A model generated the notes under the pieces. It saw nothing but the letters and a program-made list of their open reading frames with translations, was not told where the DNA came from and did not search any database. Below are positions 1 to 6,546 of a stretch of DNA of 8,868 bases, piece after piece; within the stretch, counting starts at the first letter, position 1, and each line of letters begins with the position of its first letter. A program made the position numbers and the translations under genes. Origin of the DNA: an uncultured Fusibacter sp. Its GTDB lineage: Bacteria > Bacillota > Clostridia > Peptostreptococcales > Acidaminobacteraceae. The stretch is taken from positions 1-8,868 of the forward strand of contig CALFXQ010000439.1 in assembly GCA_937958285.1 (NCBI GenBank), read 5' to 3'.

Positions 1-949
1 AATCGTTTCTGAGATAACCAGCCTTGGCATTGTATTTCTCTAGTTCTTGGGTAGAGGCAATTTTACCTAAGTAGCCCAAAACATGTGAACCCAACAAGCT
101 TTGTGGATAGTAGCGAACGGGTTTAATCTCAACAGTGATATTTGGATATAACATGCCTTGCTCTTGTATTTGCACGGCAGTTTTTTTGCTCACATTTACC
201 GCAACGTTTATCGGTTCATACTTTAGATAGCCCTTTTCGCGAATGGCATGACGCATAATCGCAATGGCATAGGCCTCTTTCTCACTGTATTTGCCATCGA
301 TCTTATAGAAATCCCTAACTGCCTTAAAAGCCTGCTCTGCACTGGCATTCAAGGGCACTTCGTAATAATCTAAAAAGTTTTTGCGATTAAAATCGTAAGT
401 AAAGACCATATCTTTAACGCGAATAGGCAAGTAGATGCCCTTGAGTTGGAGTATTTGCTGGGCGGCAAACTTGTCTAAATCCGCAGCAATTTGCTCTTGC
501 TCTTTATAAATTTCGAAGACGCGACTTGCTGCAATATTTTCGTCGAAACCATTTTCTTCGAGCCACTGCTTTTTTTGCACATCTGCTTCGAAGACAAAAC
601 CTGAATCCGTCATTAAAATGGGCAAACTAATATGGGTTTCTCCGTTTGCTTCAAGGAGTTTAAATAAGCTGACGATCATCTGATGCTGTTCTTCGGTCAA
701 CTGTTGATTGTATAAAAAATCAACAGAGTATGACGTCTTGTTTCCAGCGAGTAGGACGCCATTTCGATCTTTAATCTCGCCGCGTTTTGCCACTTGTACA
801 ACTTTTTTTAACCTTGTGTCGAGGGCTTTTTCGGAATACTGTTCTCCTTCCACAATTGTCAATTGAGCCAGTCTAAAACTCAAAACCACAAAAATGAAAG
901 AAAAGATAGCCCAAACCCAAAAACGCCGGTCGTTCAATCTTTCTAACAT
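1..949 (-). CDS. mrdA: Class B penicillin-binding protein, PBP2 type (N-terminal 316 residues; gene continues past the window edge)
   Basis: Peptidoglycan DD-transpeptidase of the elongasome, by homology and context. The visible part is the non-catalytic N-terminus: a short cytoplasmic start (MLERLNDRR), one membrane anchor at about residues 10-29, then the class B signature RGEIKDRNG at residues 56-64 followed by LLAGN. A long pedestal region follows, and RYYPQSLLGSHVLGYLG at 279-295 matches the segment that precedes the transpeptidase domain in this family. The catalytic SxxK, SxN and KTG motifs would lie beyond base 1 and cannot be assessed. The ATG at 949 has AGGTGA a few bases upstream, next to the mreD stop, leaving a 7-base gap. 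The reading frame stays open across the whole visible part. Its place directly after mreBCD favours PBP2/MrdA over the division-specific FtsI/SpoVD type, but the symbol is an inference from context. Confidence 0.9.
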   Translation of the reverse strand, partial: MLERLNDRRFWVWAIFSFIFVVLSFRLAQLTIVEGEQYSEKALDTRLKKVVQVAKRGEIKDRNGVLLAGNKTSYSVDFLYNQQLTEEQHQMIVSLFKLLEANGETHISLPILMTDSGFVFEADVQKKQWLEENGFDENIAASRVFEIYKEQEQIAADLDKFAAQQILQLKGIYLPIRVKDMVFTYDFNRKNFLDYYEVPLNASAEQAFKAVRDFYKIDGKYSEKEAYAIAIMRHAIREKGYLKYEPINVAVNVSKKTAVQIQEQGMLYPNITVEIKPVRYYPQSLLGSHVLGYLGKIASTQELEKYNAKAGYLRND

Positions 950-956
950 AAATCAC

Positions 957-1445
957 CTATCTCATCTGATATCCCATAAATATTCTAAAGGCCGTTGTAT
1001 ATGCAACTACACCGATTGCTAAATTATAAATCACTTCTGGCAACAAAATGCCAAACAAAAACCGCACAATGTGAATATCGCCATTTGCAAAATAGTCGAT
1101 AAAGAGAAACATGGTGTGGAATAATGCCGTTGTCGCAATAATTAAGACCACCGGCGTTATATAGTTATCTTTGAAGATTTTTTCTTCTAGAAGTGCAATA
1201 ATGCTGGCAATTGTCAAATAGATGAGCAGATGGGTTCCTAGACCTTTGCCGATGATCACATCTGTGAGAACGCCTGCATAGATTGCAGTTTTAATGCCAG
1301 CATAACGCCCAAAGAGCACAATGGCAATAATCAACCATATCAACATGATATTGGGTATCACATCGCCAATGCGAATGGCCTGAAGTAAAGTTGTCTGTAC
1401 AAGGACCATCACTAAACTAATCAATACTAAATAGCGATCTTTCAT
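957..1445 (-). CDS. mreD: Rod shape-determining protein MreD
   Basis: Integral membrane partner of MreC and MreB in the lateral-wall synthesis machinery. The 162-residue product is very hydrophobic, with about five membrane-spanning stretches (roughly residues 7-24, 33-50, 55-92 as one or two helices, 97-117 and 128-152). Length and topology are typical of Gram-positive MreD. Primary sequence in this family is weakly conserved, so the call rests on hydrophobicity, size and position between mreC and the PBP gene. The GLGTHLLIYL stretch fits the small-residue-rich family pattern. The ATG at 1445 follows the mreC stop by 7 bases. The ribosome binding site (GGAG or TAGG) overlaps the end of mreC, which suggests coupled translation. 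Confidence 0.92.
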   Translation of the reverse strand: MKDRYLVLISLVMVLVQTTLLQAIRIGDVIPNIMLIWLIIAIVLFGRYAGIKTAIYAGVLTDVIIGKGLGTHLLIYLTIASIIALLEEKIFKDNYITPVVLIIATTALFHTMFLFIDYFANGDIHIVRFLFGILLPEVIYNLAIGVVAYTTAFRIFMGYQMR

Positions 1446-1452
1446 GGCATAC

Positions 1453-2292
1453 CTACTCCATCATCGTATTCTTTTGTGGAATAATAAAGACGCGATCGAT
1501 ATTTTTAAAATCTACATTGGGCTTAACGCGTATGGTCTTTAACAATGTATCTTTGTCTTCGACGACTTCAGTGACTTCTCCTATCATAACACCGTTGGGA
1601 TATACGCCAAGGCCCGAGGTAATCAATTGATCGCCAGGAAAAATCTCCCCTTCTGGATCGAAGAGGTAGCCTTCTAAAAGATCTTCCGAAAACCCCGACA
1701 CCACGCCATCAAAATTGCGCTTATCGTCGAGAATTTGAAAGCTCACTGTGCCGCGATTGTCGATAACCGTAATGACCTTTGCCCAGTGCTCGCCGACCTC
1801 GAACACTTGACCAATCAAGCCATTGCCATTAAAGATCATGGCACTTTCTGTGACGCCTTCTGCCAAGCCCGCATCGATAACAAACATGCCATACCAGTTG
1901 CCCGGATCTCTCGCTACCACATTGGCAGTCAGATAGTTATTGATGTCGTTTCGCTGGGCGTAGTTTAGGGCTTTTCTGAGTTCGCGCAGGTCGTTGTACT
2001 CTTCTTGGAGCATGGTTTGTCTGATCAACTCGCGCTGCGCCTCTAAAAGCGCAGTTTTTAGCGCCGCGTTCTCTTTAGATAGGCGAAAAAGATTACGCGC
2101 AGGATACGTAAATTCAGAAATGCTATTAGAAGCCTGGGTTAAGACCTTTTGAATAGGCCTCACCACGCTCCCTAGTGCATCTTCAACAACGGTCATGCGC
2201 TCTCGCCCATTCACCGATACGCCAATGGTGATCACGAGCAAGAGCACAGTAATCACCACAAGCCAGTTTCTAAGGTGCGGATGTATTGTCAT
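1453..2292 (-). CDS. mreC: Rod shape-determining protein MreC
   Basis: Bitopic elongasome protein that links cytoplasmic MreB to extracytoplasmic PBPs. The 279 residues show the expected order: a short cytoplasmic N-terminus, a membrane helix at about 10-27, a coiled-coil stretch at about 65-110 (LSKENAALKTALLEAQREL and onward), then the paired beta-barrel domain. Family landmarks are NVVARDPGNWYGMFVIDAG at 124-142, GLIGQV at 158-163, SGLGVYPNGVMIGEV at 226-240, and the terminal VFIIPQ. It begins with ATG at 2292, with GAGGAG six to seven bases upstream and a 17-base gap after mreB. Length matches the usual 270-300 residues. No defect is seen. Confidence 0.97.
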   Translation of the reverse strand: MTIHPHLRNWLVVITVLLLVITIGVSVNGRERMTVVEDALGSVVRPIQKVLTQASNSISEFTYPARNLFRLSKENAALKTALLEAQRELIRQTMLQEEYNDLRELRKALNYAQRNDINNYLTANVVARDPGNWYGMFVIDAGLAEGVTESAMIFNGNGLIGQVFEVGEHWAKVITVIDNRGTVSFQILDDKRNFDGVVSGFSEDLLEGYLFDPEGEIFPGDQLITSGLGVYPNGVMIGEVTEVVEDKDTLLKTIRVKPNVDFKNIDRVFIIPQKNTMME

Positions 2293-2309
2293 CTAAAACT
2301 CCTCAAAAC

Positions 2310-3344
2310 TTAGAGCATGCGCTTGTTTTTCATAAAGACGCTCTTAAGTGTATCGTAATGCTCAAGGGCAATACCCGTTCCCTCAGCCACACAGTCTAGT
2401 GCATTATCTGCAATATGAACAGGCATCATGGTTTCTTCTTCGATTAACTTGTTTAAGCCATATAGAAGTGCACCGCCACCCGTTAACATAATCCCTTGCA
2501 TCATAATATCTGAAGACAATTCTGGCGGTGTTTTTTCGAGGGTCGATTTAATGCCATCTAAAATAGCCGAAACTGGCTCTTTAAGTGCGTGCATAATTTC
2601 GTTAGATTTAATGGTCATGGTGCGCGGTAGACCTGTAACAAGGTTGCGACCTGTAATTTCCATCATTTCTTCTTTGACCTTAGGATAGGCACCACCAATG
2701 GTCATTTTGATTTGCTCAGCTGTGCGCTCGCCAATCATTAAACTGTATTCTTTTTTAATATAGCTGACAATCGCCTCGTCGAGCTCATCGCCACCTATGC
2801 GAATGGATTTACTCGTGACAATGCCACCTAGTGAAATCACTGCAATTTCTGTAGTGCCACCGCCGATATCTACCACCATGCTGCCCGTCGCCTCAGATAC
2901 AGGAAGACCCGCACCGATGGCTGCAGCCATTGGCTCTTCAATGAGATATGCCTCTTTTGCACCTGCGGCGATGGCGGCATCTATAACGGCTCTTTTCTCT
3001 ACCTCAGTAACCCCAGAGGGTACACCCACTAGAATTTTTGGTGCTGAGAAGAAGCCTTTTTTGGGATAGGCGCGTTGAATAAAATACTTGAGCATGCGCT
3101 GGGTGACTTCGAAGTCTGCGATAACACCATCTTTTAGTGGACGAATCGCCACGATATTTCCAGGTGTTCTGCCAATCATTTTTTTTGCCTCTTCGCCAAC
3201 GGCCTTGACCTCTTTTGTATATTGATCAATTGCAACGACGGAGGGCTCTCTGACCACAATACCTCTCGACTGCACATGAACGAGTGTGTTGGCAGTACCG
3301 AGATCGATACCCATATACCTGGAAAACATGCTCTTAAAAGCCAT
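2310..3344 (-). CDS. mreB: Rod shape-determining protein MreB (bacterial actin)
   Basis: Actin-fold ATPase that forms short membrane-associated filaments and guides lateral peptidoglycan synthesis. The 344-residue product contains the full actin/Hsp70 nucleotide-binding set: phosphate-1 loop GIDLGTANTLV (12-22), IEEPMAAAIGAGLP (135-148) with the likely catalytic glutamate, phosphate-2 loop VDIGGGTTEIAVIS (158-171), and the adenosine loop TGGGALL (288-294). The N-terminal MAFKSMFSRY is hydrophobic and basic and could serve as the membrane-targeting segment, which is an inference. The ATG at 3344 has AAAGGAG with a 7-base spacer. It follows radC by 27 bases and precedes mreC by 17. Paralogues (Mbl, MreBH) share these motifs, so MreB is preferred mainly because of the radC-mreBCD context. 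Confidence 0.98.
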   Translation of the reverse strand: MAFKSMFSRYMGIDLGTANTLVHVQSRGIVVREPSVVAIDQYTKEVKAVGEEAKKMIGRTPGNIVAIRPLKDGVIADFEVTQRMLKYFIQRAYPKKGFFSAPKILVGVPSGVTEVEKRAVIDAAIAAGAKEAYLIEEPMAAAIGAGLPVSEATGSMVVDIGGGTTEIAVISLGGIVTSKSIRIGGDELDEAIVSYIKKEYSLMIGERTAEQIKMTIGGAYPKVKEEMMEITGRNLVTGLPRTMTIKSNEIMHALKEPVSAILDGIKSTLEKTPPELSSDIMMQGIMLTGGGALLYGLNKLIEEETMMPVHIADNALDCVAEGTGIALEHYDTLKSVFMKNKRML

Positions 3345-3371
3345 TGAAATGCTCCTTTCGAATACCCACCG

Positions 3372-4052
3372 CTACATTTGTTCGTGGGCTTTAAGACTAT
3401 AATATTGATGATGTGCGATGATAATGTGATCAATCACCTTAATTCCCAAGAGTTCACCGCAAGAAACCATGCGCTTTGTTAAAGACAAATCTTCTAAACT
3501 AGGCTCCACATGACCACTTGGGTGATTATGTGCGATAATGATTCCCGCGGCACACCGCTTGATTGCCCAGTTAAAGACTTCTCTAGGGTGTACCAGTGTC
3601 TGATTTAAAGTGCCAATAGACACCACATGTCGCCCAATAATTTCATTTTTTGTATTTACTGCAAGTACCACAAAATGCTCGCGGTCTTCGAAGAGTAGGT
3701 CCTTTTGGAGATAGCGATGTACATCTTCTGGAGATTTAAATGCCACCTGGACCTTGTTTGAGGTTCGTTCTAAGCGCCTAGCTAACTCTAGACACGCGGT
3801 GATTTGAAGGGCTTTTGTTCGACCCACACCGGTGTTTTGCATGAGCTCTTCTGGAGCTGCTTGACTTAAACCGTAGACCCCTTCGTGTTGCTTGAGCAAA
3901 CTACAGGCTACATTTAAGGCGTTGTTTTGCTTTGTGCCAGAACCCAAAAGCACGGCTAAAAGTTCTGCATTAGATAAAGTTTTAGCGCCGTATTGCCACA
4001 AACGCTCTCTTGGCATGTCTTCGAATGCCATGTCTTTAATACTCAGTTGCAT
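3372..4052 (-). CDS. radC: RadC family protein (JAMM/MPN domain, UPF0758)
   Basis: This 226-residue protein has an N-terminal helical part with a helix-hairpin-helix-like stretch (ELMQNTGVGRTKALQITACLELARR, about 69-93, shown here only to mark it) and a C-terminal JAMM/MPN metal-binding domain. The JAMM motif is intact: HNHPSG at 175-180 with H175, H177, S185 and D188, and an upstream acidic candidate E125 in REHFVVLAVNTKN. This geometry matches Zn-dependent MPN proteases and isopeptidases. The true role of RadC is not settled; the old DNA-repair assignment is not supported by this sequence. ATG at 4052 is preceded by AAAGGAG at good spacing. It lies 41 bases after maf and 27 before mreB, the classic firmicute radC-mreB neighbourhood. 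Confidence 0.96.
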   Translation of the reverse strand: MQLSIKDMAFEDMPRERLWQYGAKTLSNAELLAVLLGSGTKQNNALNVACSLLKQHEGVYGLSQAAPEELMQNTGVGRTKALQITACLELARRLERTSNKVQVAFKSPEDVHRYLQKDLLFEDREHFVVLAVNTKNEIIGRHVVSIGTLNQTLVHPREVFNWAIKRCAAGIIIAHNHPSGHVEPSLEDLSLTKRMVSCGELLGIKVIDHIIIAHHQYYSLKAHEQM

Positions 4053-4093
4053 CGACGTCTCCTTTCGAGGAAGAAACGCCCGCGATGATGTAC

Positions 4094-4666
4094 CTACCAG
4101 TTGAAATGTCTCACGAGCGATTCGTAGAGATGATTGACTGGGAGACCCATGACGTTATAGTAGTCGCCGTCGATGCGCTTGATAAACCTAGCGCCCTTTC
4201 CTTGAATACCATATGCACCTGCTTTGTCCATTGGTTCGCCGCTATTGATGTAATCAGAGATTTCAAGAGGGGTTAGGTGCTTCATTTCAACAACTGTTTT
4301 TACGCAGTCGATGATTTTTAAATTTTTTGAAGGTCGATACAAACAGTAGCCCGTATACACGTAGTGGACTTGCCCACTAAGTTGTTCAAGCATCAACCGA
4401 GCATCGGCGGCATCTGTTGGCTTCCCTAAAAATCCATTACAGTAGACCATGGTGTCTGCCGAAATAATAAGGTGATCTCCAATGAAGTGCTCGCGATCTT
4501 CGAGGGCTTTTGCCTTTTCGTATGCCAATGCCATCACTGCCACTTCTGGCTTAGTTCCCGGCAGTATGAGCTCTGGTGTGTCGATGGACATCACCGTAAA
4601 ATCTTCTCTTATAAGCTTGAGAAGCTCATGTCTCCTTGGCGACTGTGATGCTAAAATCCAATTCAT
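4094..4666 (-). CDS. maf: Maf family nucleoside triphosphate pyrophosphatase
   Basis: Cytoplasmic house-cleaning enzyme that hydrolyses non-canonical or unwanted nucleoside triphosphates to monophosphate plus pyrophosphate. The 190-residue product carries all Maf landmarks: SQSPRRHELL at 7-16 (substrate phosphate binding), ISADTMV at 68-74 with the likely catalytic base D71, LGKP at 80-83, YINSGEPMDKAGAYGIQG at 139-156, and GDYYNVMGLPV at 167-177. Characterised homologues split into dTTP/UTP and modified-nucleotide types; I cannot assign the substrate with certainty, though the Bacillus Maf/YhdE-like motifs favour dTTP/UTP. The start was set at 4666, not the in-frame ATG at 4693, because the family begins at this methionine and AGGAGT lies directly upstream. 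Confidence 0.96.
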   Translation of the reverse strand: MNWILASQSPRRHELLKLIREDFTVMSIDTPELILPGTKPEVAVMALAYEKAKALEDREHFIGDHLIISADTMVYCNGFLGKPTDAADARLMLEQLSGQVHYVYTGYCLYRPSKNLKIIDCVKTVVEMKHLTPLEISDYINSGEPMDKAGAYGIQGKGARFIKRIDGDYYNVMGLPVNHLYESLVRHFNW

Positions 4667-4670
4667 AATC

Positions 4671-4676
4671 ACTCCT
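4671..4676 (-). promoter_or_regulatory. Ribosome binding site that fixes the maf start
   Basis: AGGAGT on the minus strand, four bases before the ATG at 4666. The upstream in-frame ATG at 4693 would add nine residues not expected in Maf proteins and has no comparable site. Confidence 0.8.
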
Positions 4677-4735
4677 ATTGGGAAATTGGCCAATAAAATC
4701 TTTTACTTTTGCGCTAAGACGCGCGCACATAGACT

Positions 4736-4981
4736 TTAGAGCTTTAACTTTGAATACAGTAGTAGCGCCAAAACTAAACCGATAATGCCAGACAAGTTAA
4801 TGCTCATGGTGAAGCCCAAGGTTAACTTGAGAATGGCTAAATCTAATGTAAACGGCTGAACGCCGATACTTTTACCGTAATTCATAAAGGGCAAAATTCC
4901 CTGAAAGACCTCTCCGAGAATGCCTCCAAGTACTAAACCTACAAGTAGGAAGATTAGCAGTAATAATGGATTTTTCTTCAT
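4736..4981 (-). CDS. Small membrane protein, DUF4321-like
   Basis: An 81-residue hydrophobic protein of unknown function. It starts MKKNPLLLLIFLLVGLVLGG, giving a first membrane helix at about residues 5-26. A short loop follows (GEVFQGILPFMNYGKSIGVQ), then TLDLAILKLTLGF, and a second helix at about 54-77 (SINLSGIIGLVLALLLY). The pattern G-x-LGE, a GV-P-FTLDL segment, a TLGF segment and a C-terminal glycine-rich helix resembles DUF4321 proteins, which I recall sitting beside maf in clostridia; the family assignment is from memory. The start at 4981 is chosen over the in-frame ATG at 5035 because of AGGAG five bases upstream and the lysine-rich, membrane-protein-like N-terminus. It is the first gene after the intergenic promoter and lies 69 bases before maf. 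Confidence 0.85.
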   Translation of the reverse strand: MKKNPLLLLIFLLVGLVLGGILGEVFQGILPFMNYGKSIGVQPFTLDLAILKLTLGFTMSINLSGIIGLVLALLLYSKLKL

Positions 4982-4986
4982 GTTCG

Positions 4987-4991
4987 CTCCT
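4987..4991 (-). promoter_or_regulatory. Ribosome binding site that fixes the DUF4321-like gene start
   Basis: AGGAG on the minus strand with a five-base spacer to the ATG at 4981. The longer form starting at 5035 would place an 18-residue polar extension before the membrane helix and has no clear site. Confidence 0.8.
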
Positions 4992-5055
4992 GTTTTGAGG
5001 CTTACTTCACACGCTGTCTTATACAAGATTAGCATTCATTAGACGATAATTCAAG

Positions 5056-5102
5056 AAGGACGGTGCGGTATAATGCAACTTGCATTATACCACGCCGTCC
5101 TT
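5056..5102. terminator. Long near-perfect inverted repeat after rnfB; probable terminator and/or operator
   Basis: Bases 5056-5077 pair with 5081-5102 around the loop 5078-5080 (ACT). The 22-bp stem has one C-A mismatch (5066/5092) and one G-T wobble (5064/5094). The outer part is GC-rich (AAGGACGG / CCGTCCTT) and the inner part AT-rich (GGTATAATGCA). In the rnf direction the stem ends CCGTCCTT and is followed by CTTGAATT, only a modest T-tract; the other direction gives CCTTTAATTG. It sits 22 bases after the rnfB stop, where an operon terminator is expected, and could work in either direction. The T-tract is weak for a standard intrinsic terminator, and the promoter hexamers inside the repeat leave an operator role open. 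Confidence 0.55.
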
Positions 5103-5112
5103 TAATTGTATA
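5084..5112 (-). promoter_or_regulatory. Candidate sigma-A promoter for the DUF4321-maf-radC-mreBCD cluster
   Basis: On the minus strand, TATACA (5112-5107, 4 of 6 to TTGACA) is followed by a 17-base spacer and TATAAT (5089-5084, perfect). The predicted start is near 5077, about 95 bases before the first ATG at 4981. The -10 box and most of the spacer lie in the right arm of the inverted repeat, so hairpin extrusion or a protein bound to the palindrome would affect it directly. No other convincing promoter was seen between rnfB and the next gene. Confidence 0.5.
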
Positions 5113-5123
5113 CCCGTGAATGA

Positions 5124-5918
5124 TTAGCCTACAATGGCCTTGGTTGGACACTTTTCAACGCAAATTCTGCAAGATGTACATTTGTTATAGTCGATAATCG
5201 CCACATTATTCACAACGTGAATGGCATCGTGCGGACAGTTTTTCTGGCAGATACCACATGCGATACAGGCGACGCCACAGTCCTTTTTGACATGGCCACC
5301 GCGCTCTTTATTATTGCACGAGACGATTACCTCATGACCATAGGGCACATAGCCAATAACGTCTTTTGGACATGCCTCAATACACAGCCCACAAGCGACA
5401 CATTTTTCTGGGTCGACCTCTGCAAGGCCATTGGCATTCATGTGAATGGCGTCGAATGGACATGCGCGTTCGCAGGTACCATATCCTAAACAGCTAAAGC
5501 GACATGCTTTGTCGCCGCCGTGCAGCATATGCGCAGCGCGACAGTCGCTCACGCCAGAATAATCGTATTGATATCTCGCATGAGATTTTCCGCCATTACA
5601 AAGCACATATGCCACTTGCTTGGCGCCAGCAGCCGCATCTAGTCCCATAATTTGTGCAAGTGCTGCTGTACACTCGGAGCCACCTACAGGGCAACCATTA
5701 ATGGGCGCTTCTCCTGCTACTACGGCATTTGCAAAGGCATCGCACCCAGGGTAGCCACAGCCACCGCAGTTTGCCGAAGGCAAGGCTTCTCTTATCGCCA
5801 AGGCCCTTGGATCAATTTCCACAGCAAATTTCTGAGAGGCATAAGCGAGTACTGCACCAAAAATGGCACCCATGGCTCCAAGACTCAAACCTGCAATCGC
5901 AATATTTTGAAATTCCAT
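5124..5918 (-). CDS. rnfB: Rnf complex subunit RnfB (polyferredoxin)
   Basis: Iron-sulfur subunit that receives electrons from reduced ferredoxin and passes them into the Rnf complex at the cytoplasmic face of the membrane. The 264 residues start with a membrane anchor (about 5-27). A four-cysteine cluster domain follows (CGGCGYPGC 51-59 plus C76), then four ferredoxin-type motifs: C143/C149/C153, CVACGLCIEACP (173-184), CIACGICQKNCP (218-229) and CTSCRICVEKCP (247-258). That supports about five 4Fe-4S clusters; C107, C126, C139, C201 and C214 are extra. The ATG at 5918 was chosen because AGGAG precedes it by seven bases and the anchor follows at once; an upstream ATG at 5945 would overlap rnfA. 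It is the last gene of the rnf operon. Confidence 0.97.
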   Translation of the reverse strand: MEFQNIAIAGLSLGAMGAIFGAVLAYASQKFAVEIDPRALAIREALPSANCGGCGYPGCDAFANAVVAGEAPINGCPVGGSECTAALAQIMGLDAAAGAKQVAYVLCNGGKSHARYQYDYSGVSDCRAAHMLHGGDKACRFSCLGYGTCERACPFDAIHMNANGLAEVDPEKCVACGLCIEACPKDVIGYVPYGHEVIVSCNNKERGGHVKKDCGVACIACGICQKNCPHDAIHVVNNVAIIDYNKCTSCRICVEKCPTKAIVG

Positions 5919-5925
5919 AGTCACG

Positions 5926-5930
5926 CTCCT
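5926..5930 (-). promoter_or_regulatory. Ribosome binding site that fixes the rnfB start
   Basis: AGGAG on the minus strand, with a seven-base spacer to ATG 5918. It overlaps the rnfA stop codon (TAG at 5931-5929), consistent with translational coupling. Confidence 0.8.
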
Positions 5931-6546
5931 AGACGAGTCCAGCAAAGCCGAAGAAGGCCATGGACATCAAGCTCGCAGTTATTAAGGCAATTGGAAACCC
6001 TTTAAAAGGTGCAGGGATGTTGGATATTTCAAGTTTTTCTCGGATGCCAGCAAACAACACAATGGCAAGGGAGAAGCCCAAGGCGCCGCCAATAGAGTGA
6101 ACAATGACTTCAAGAAGATTGTACTCGTATTGAATATTGAGAATCGCTAAACCCAAAACTGCACAGTTTGTGGTTATTAGAGGTAGGAAGACGCCAAGTG
6201 CCTGATAAAGCGTTGGCGACACCTTTTGAAGAAAGATCTCGACAAATTGTACTAAAGAAGCGATAACCAAGATAAATGCGATGGTCTGAAGATATCTCAA
6301 ATCGAGGTTTTCGATGCCCATCATGGTGAAAATAGAAGATGTGGGATCGAGTAACACCACTTGAATCGCCCAAGTTAAGATGCCCGCCATGGTCATGACA
6401 AAGGTAACCGCCATGCCCATGCCCAGAGCGGTTTCAACTTGTTTTGAAACCCCCAGAAACGGACAAATCCCCAAAAACCGACTCAAAACGAAATTGTTGA
6501 CCAAGATTGAGCCCACCAATATAACAAATAATCCACCGAAGTCCAT
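5929..6546 (-). CDS. rnfA: Rnf complex membrane subunit RnfA
   Basis: Integral membrane subunit that, with RnfE, forms the core of the ion-translocating, electron-carrying complex. The 205-residue product has about six hydrophobic helices. It shows the RnfA/NqrE signature near the N-terminus (NNFVLSRFLGICPFLGVSK, 17-35) with C28, and a second conserved cysteine, C128, in LPLITTNCAVLG. In NqrD/NqrE and Rnf homologues these paired half-helix cysteines, two from each subunit, hold an FeS cluster in the middle of the membrane; that role here is inferred from family knowledge. Its ATG (6546-6544) directly abuts the rnfE TAA stop (6549-6547). GGAGGT lies within the end of rnfE, so translation is probably coupled. 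Confidence 0.97.
   Translation of the reverse strand: MDFGGLFVILVGSILVNNFVLSRFLGICPFLGVSKQVETALGMGMAVTFVMTMAGILTWAIQVVLLDPTSSIFTMMGIENLDLRYLQTIAFILVIASLVQFVEIFLQKVSPTLYQALGVFLPLITTNCAVLGLAILNIQYEYNLLEVIVHSIGGALGFSLAIVLFAGIREKLEISNIPAPFKGFPIALITASLMSMAFFGFAGLV

Noticed and set aside
3176..3433. Minus-strand open frame across the radC-mreB junction
   Set aside because: It overlaps both genes out of frame and has no family resemblance; the radC stop and mreB start are well defined.
4685..4694. ATTGGCCAAT palindrome upstream of maf as an operator
   Set aside because: Only 10 bp, no promoter elements placed around it, and the gap is easily explained as an operon spacer.
5018..5023. TATAAG on the minus strand as a second -10 box for the DUF4321-like gene
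   Set aside because: The hexamer is decent but nothing like TTGACA lies 16-18 bases upstream; the TATACA-17-TATAAT pair is better.
4982..5035. Longer start for the DUF4321-like gene at ATG 5035
   Set aside because: No clear ribosome binding site, and it adds 18 residues unlike the expected lysine-rich beginning of a small membrane protein.
5047..5107. TAATT on both sides of the hairpin (5047-5051 and 5103-5107) as a target-site duplication of a small mobile element
   Set aside because: The left copy is four bases away from the stem while the right copy touches it, five AT-rich bases can match by chance, and a 47-bp element is too short to support without other copies.
5919..5945. Longer rnfB start at ATG 5945
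   Set aside because: It would overlap rnfA by 17 bases and add a polar extension before the anchor; ATG 5918 has an AGGAG at good spacing.
5652..6005. Open frame of 117 codons on the plus strand opposite rnfB and rnfA
   Set aside because: Antisense across two well-supported genes, cysteine/arginine-rich shadow translation, and no initiation signals.
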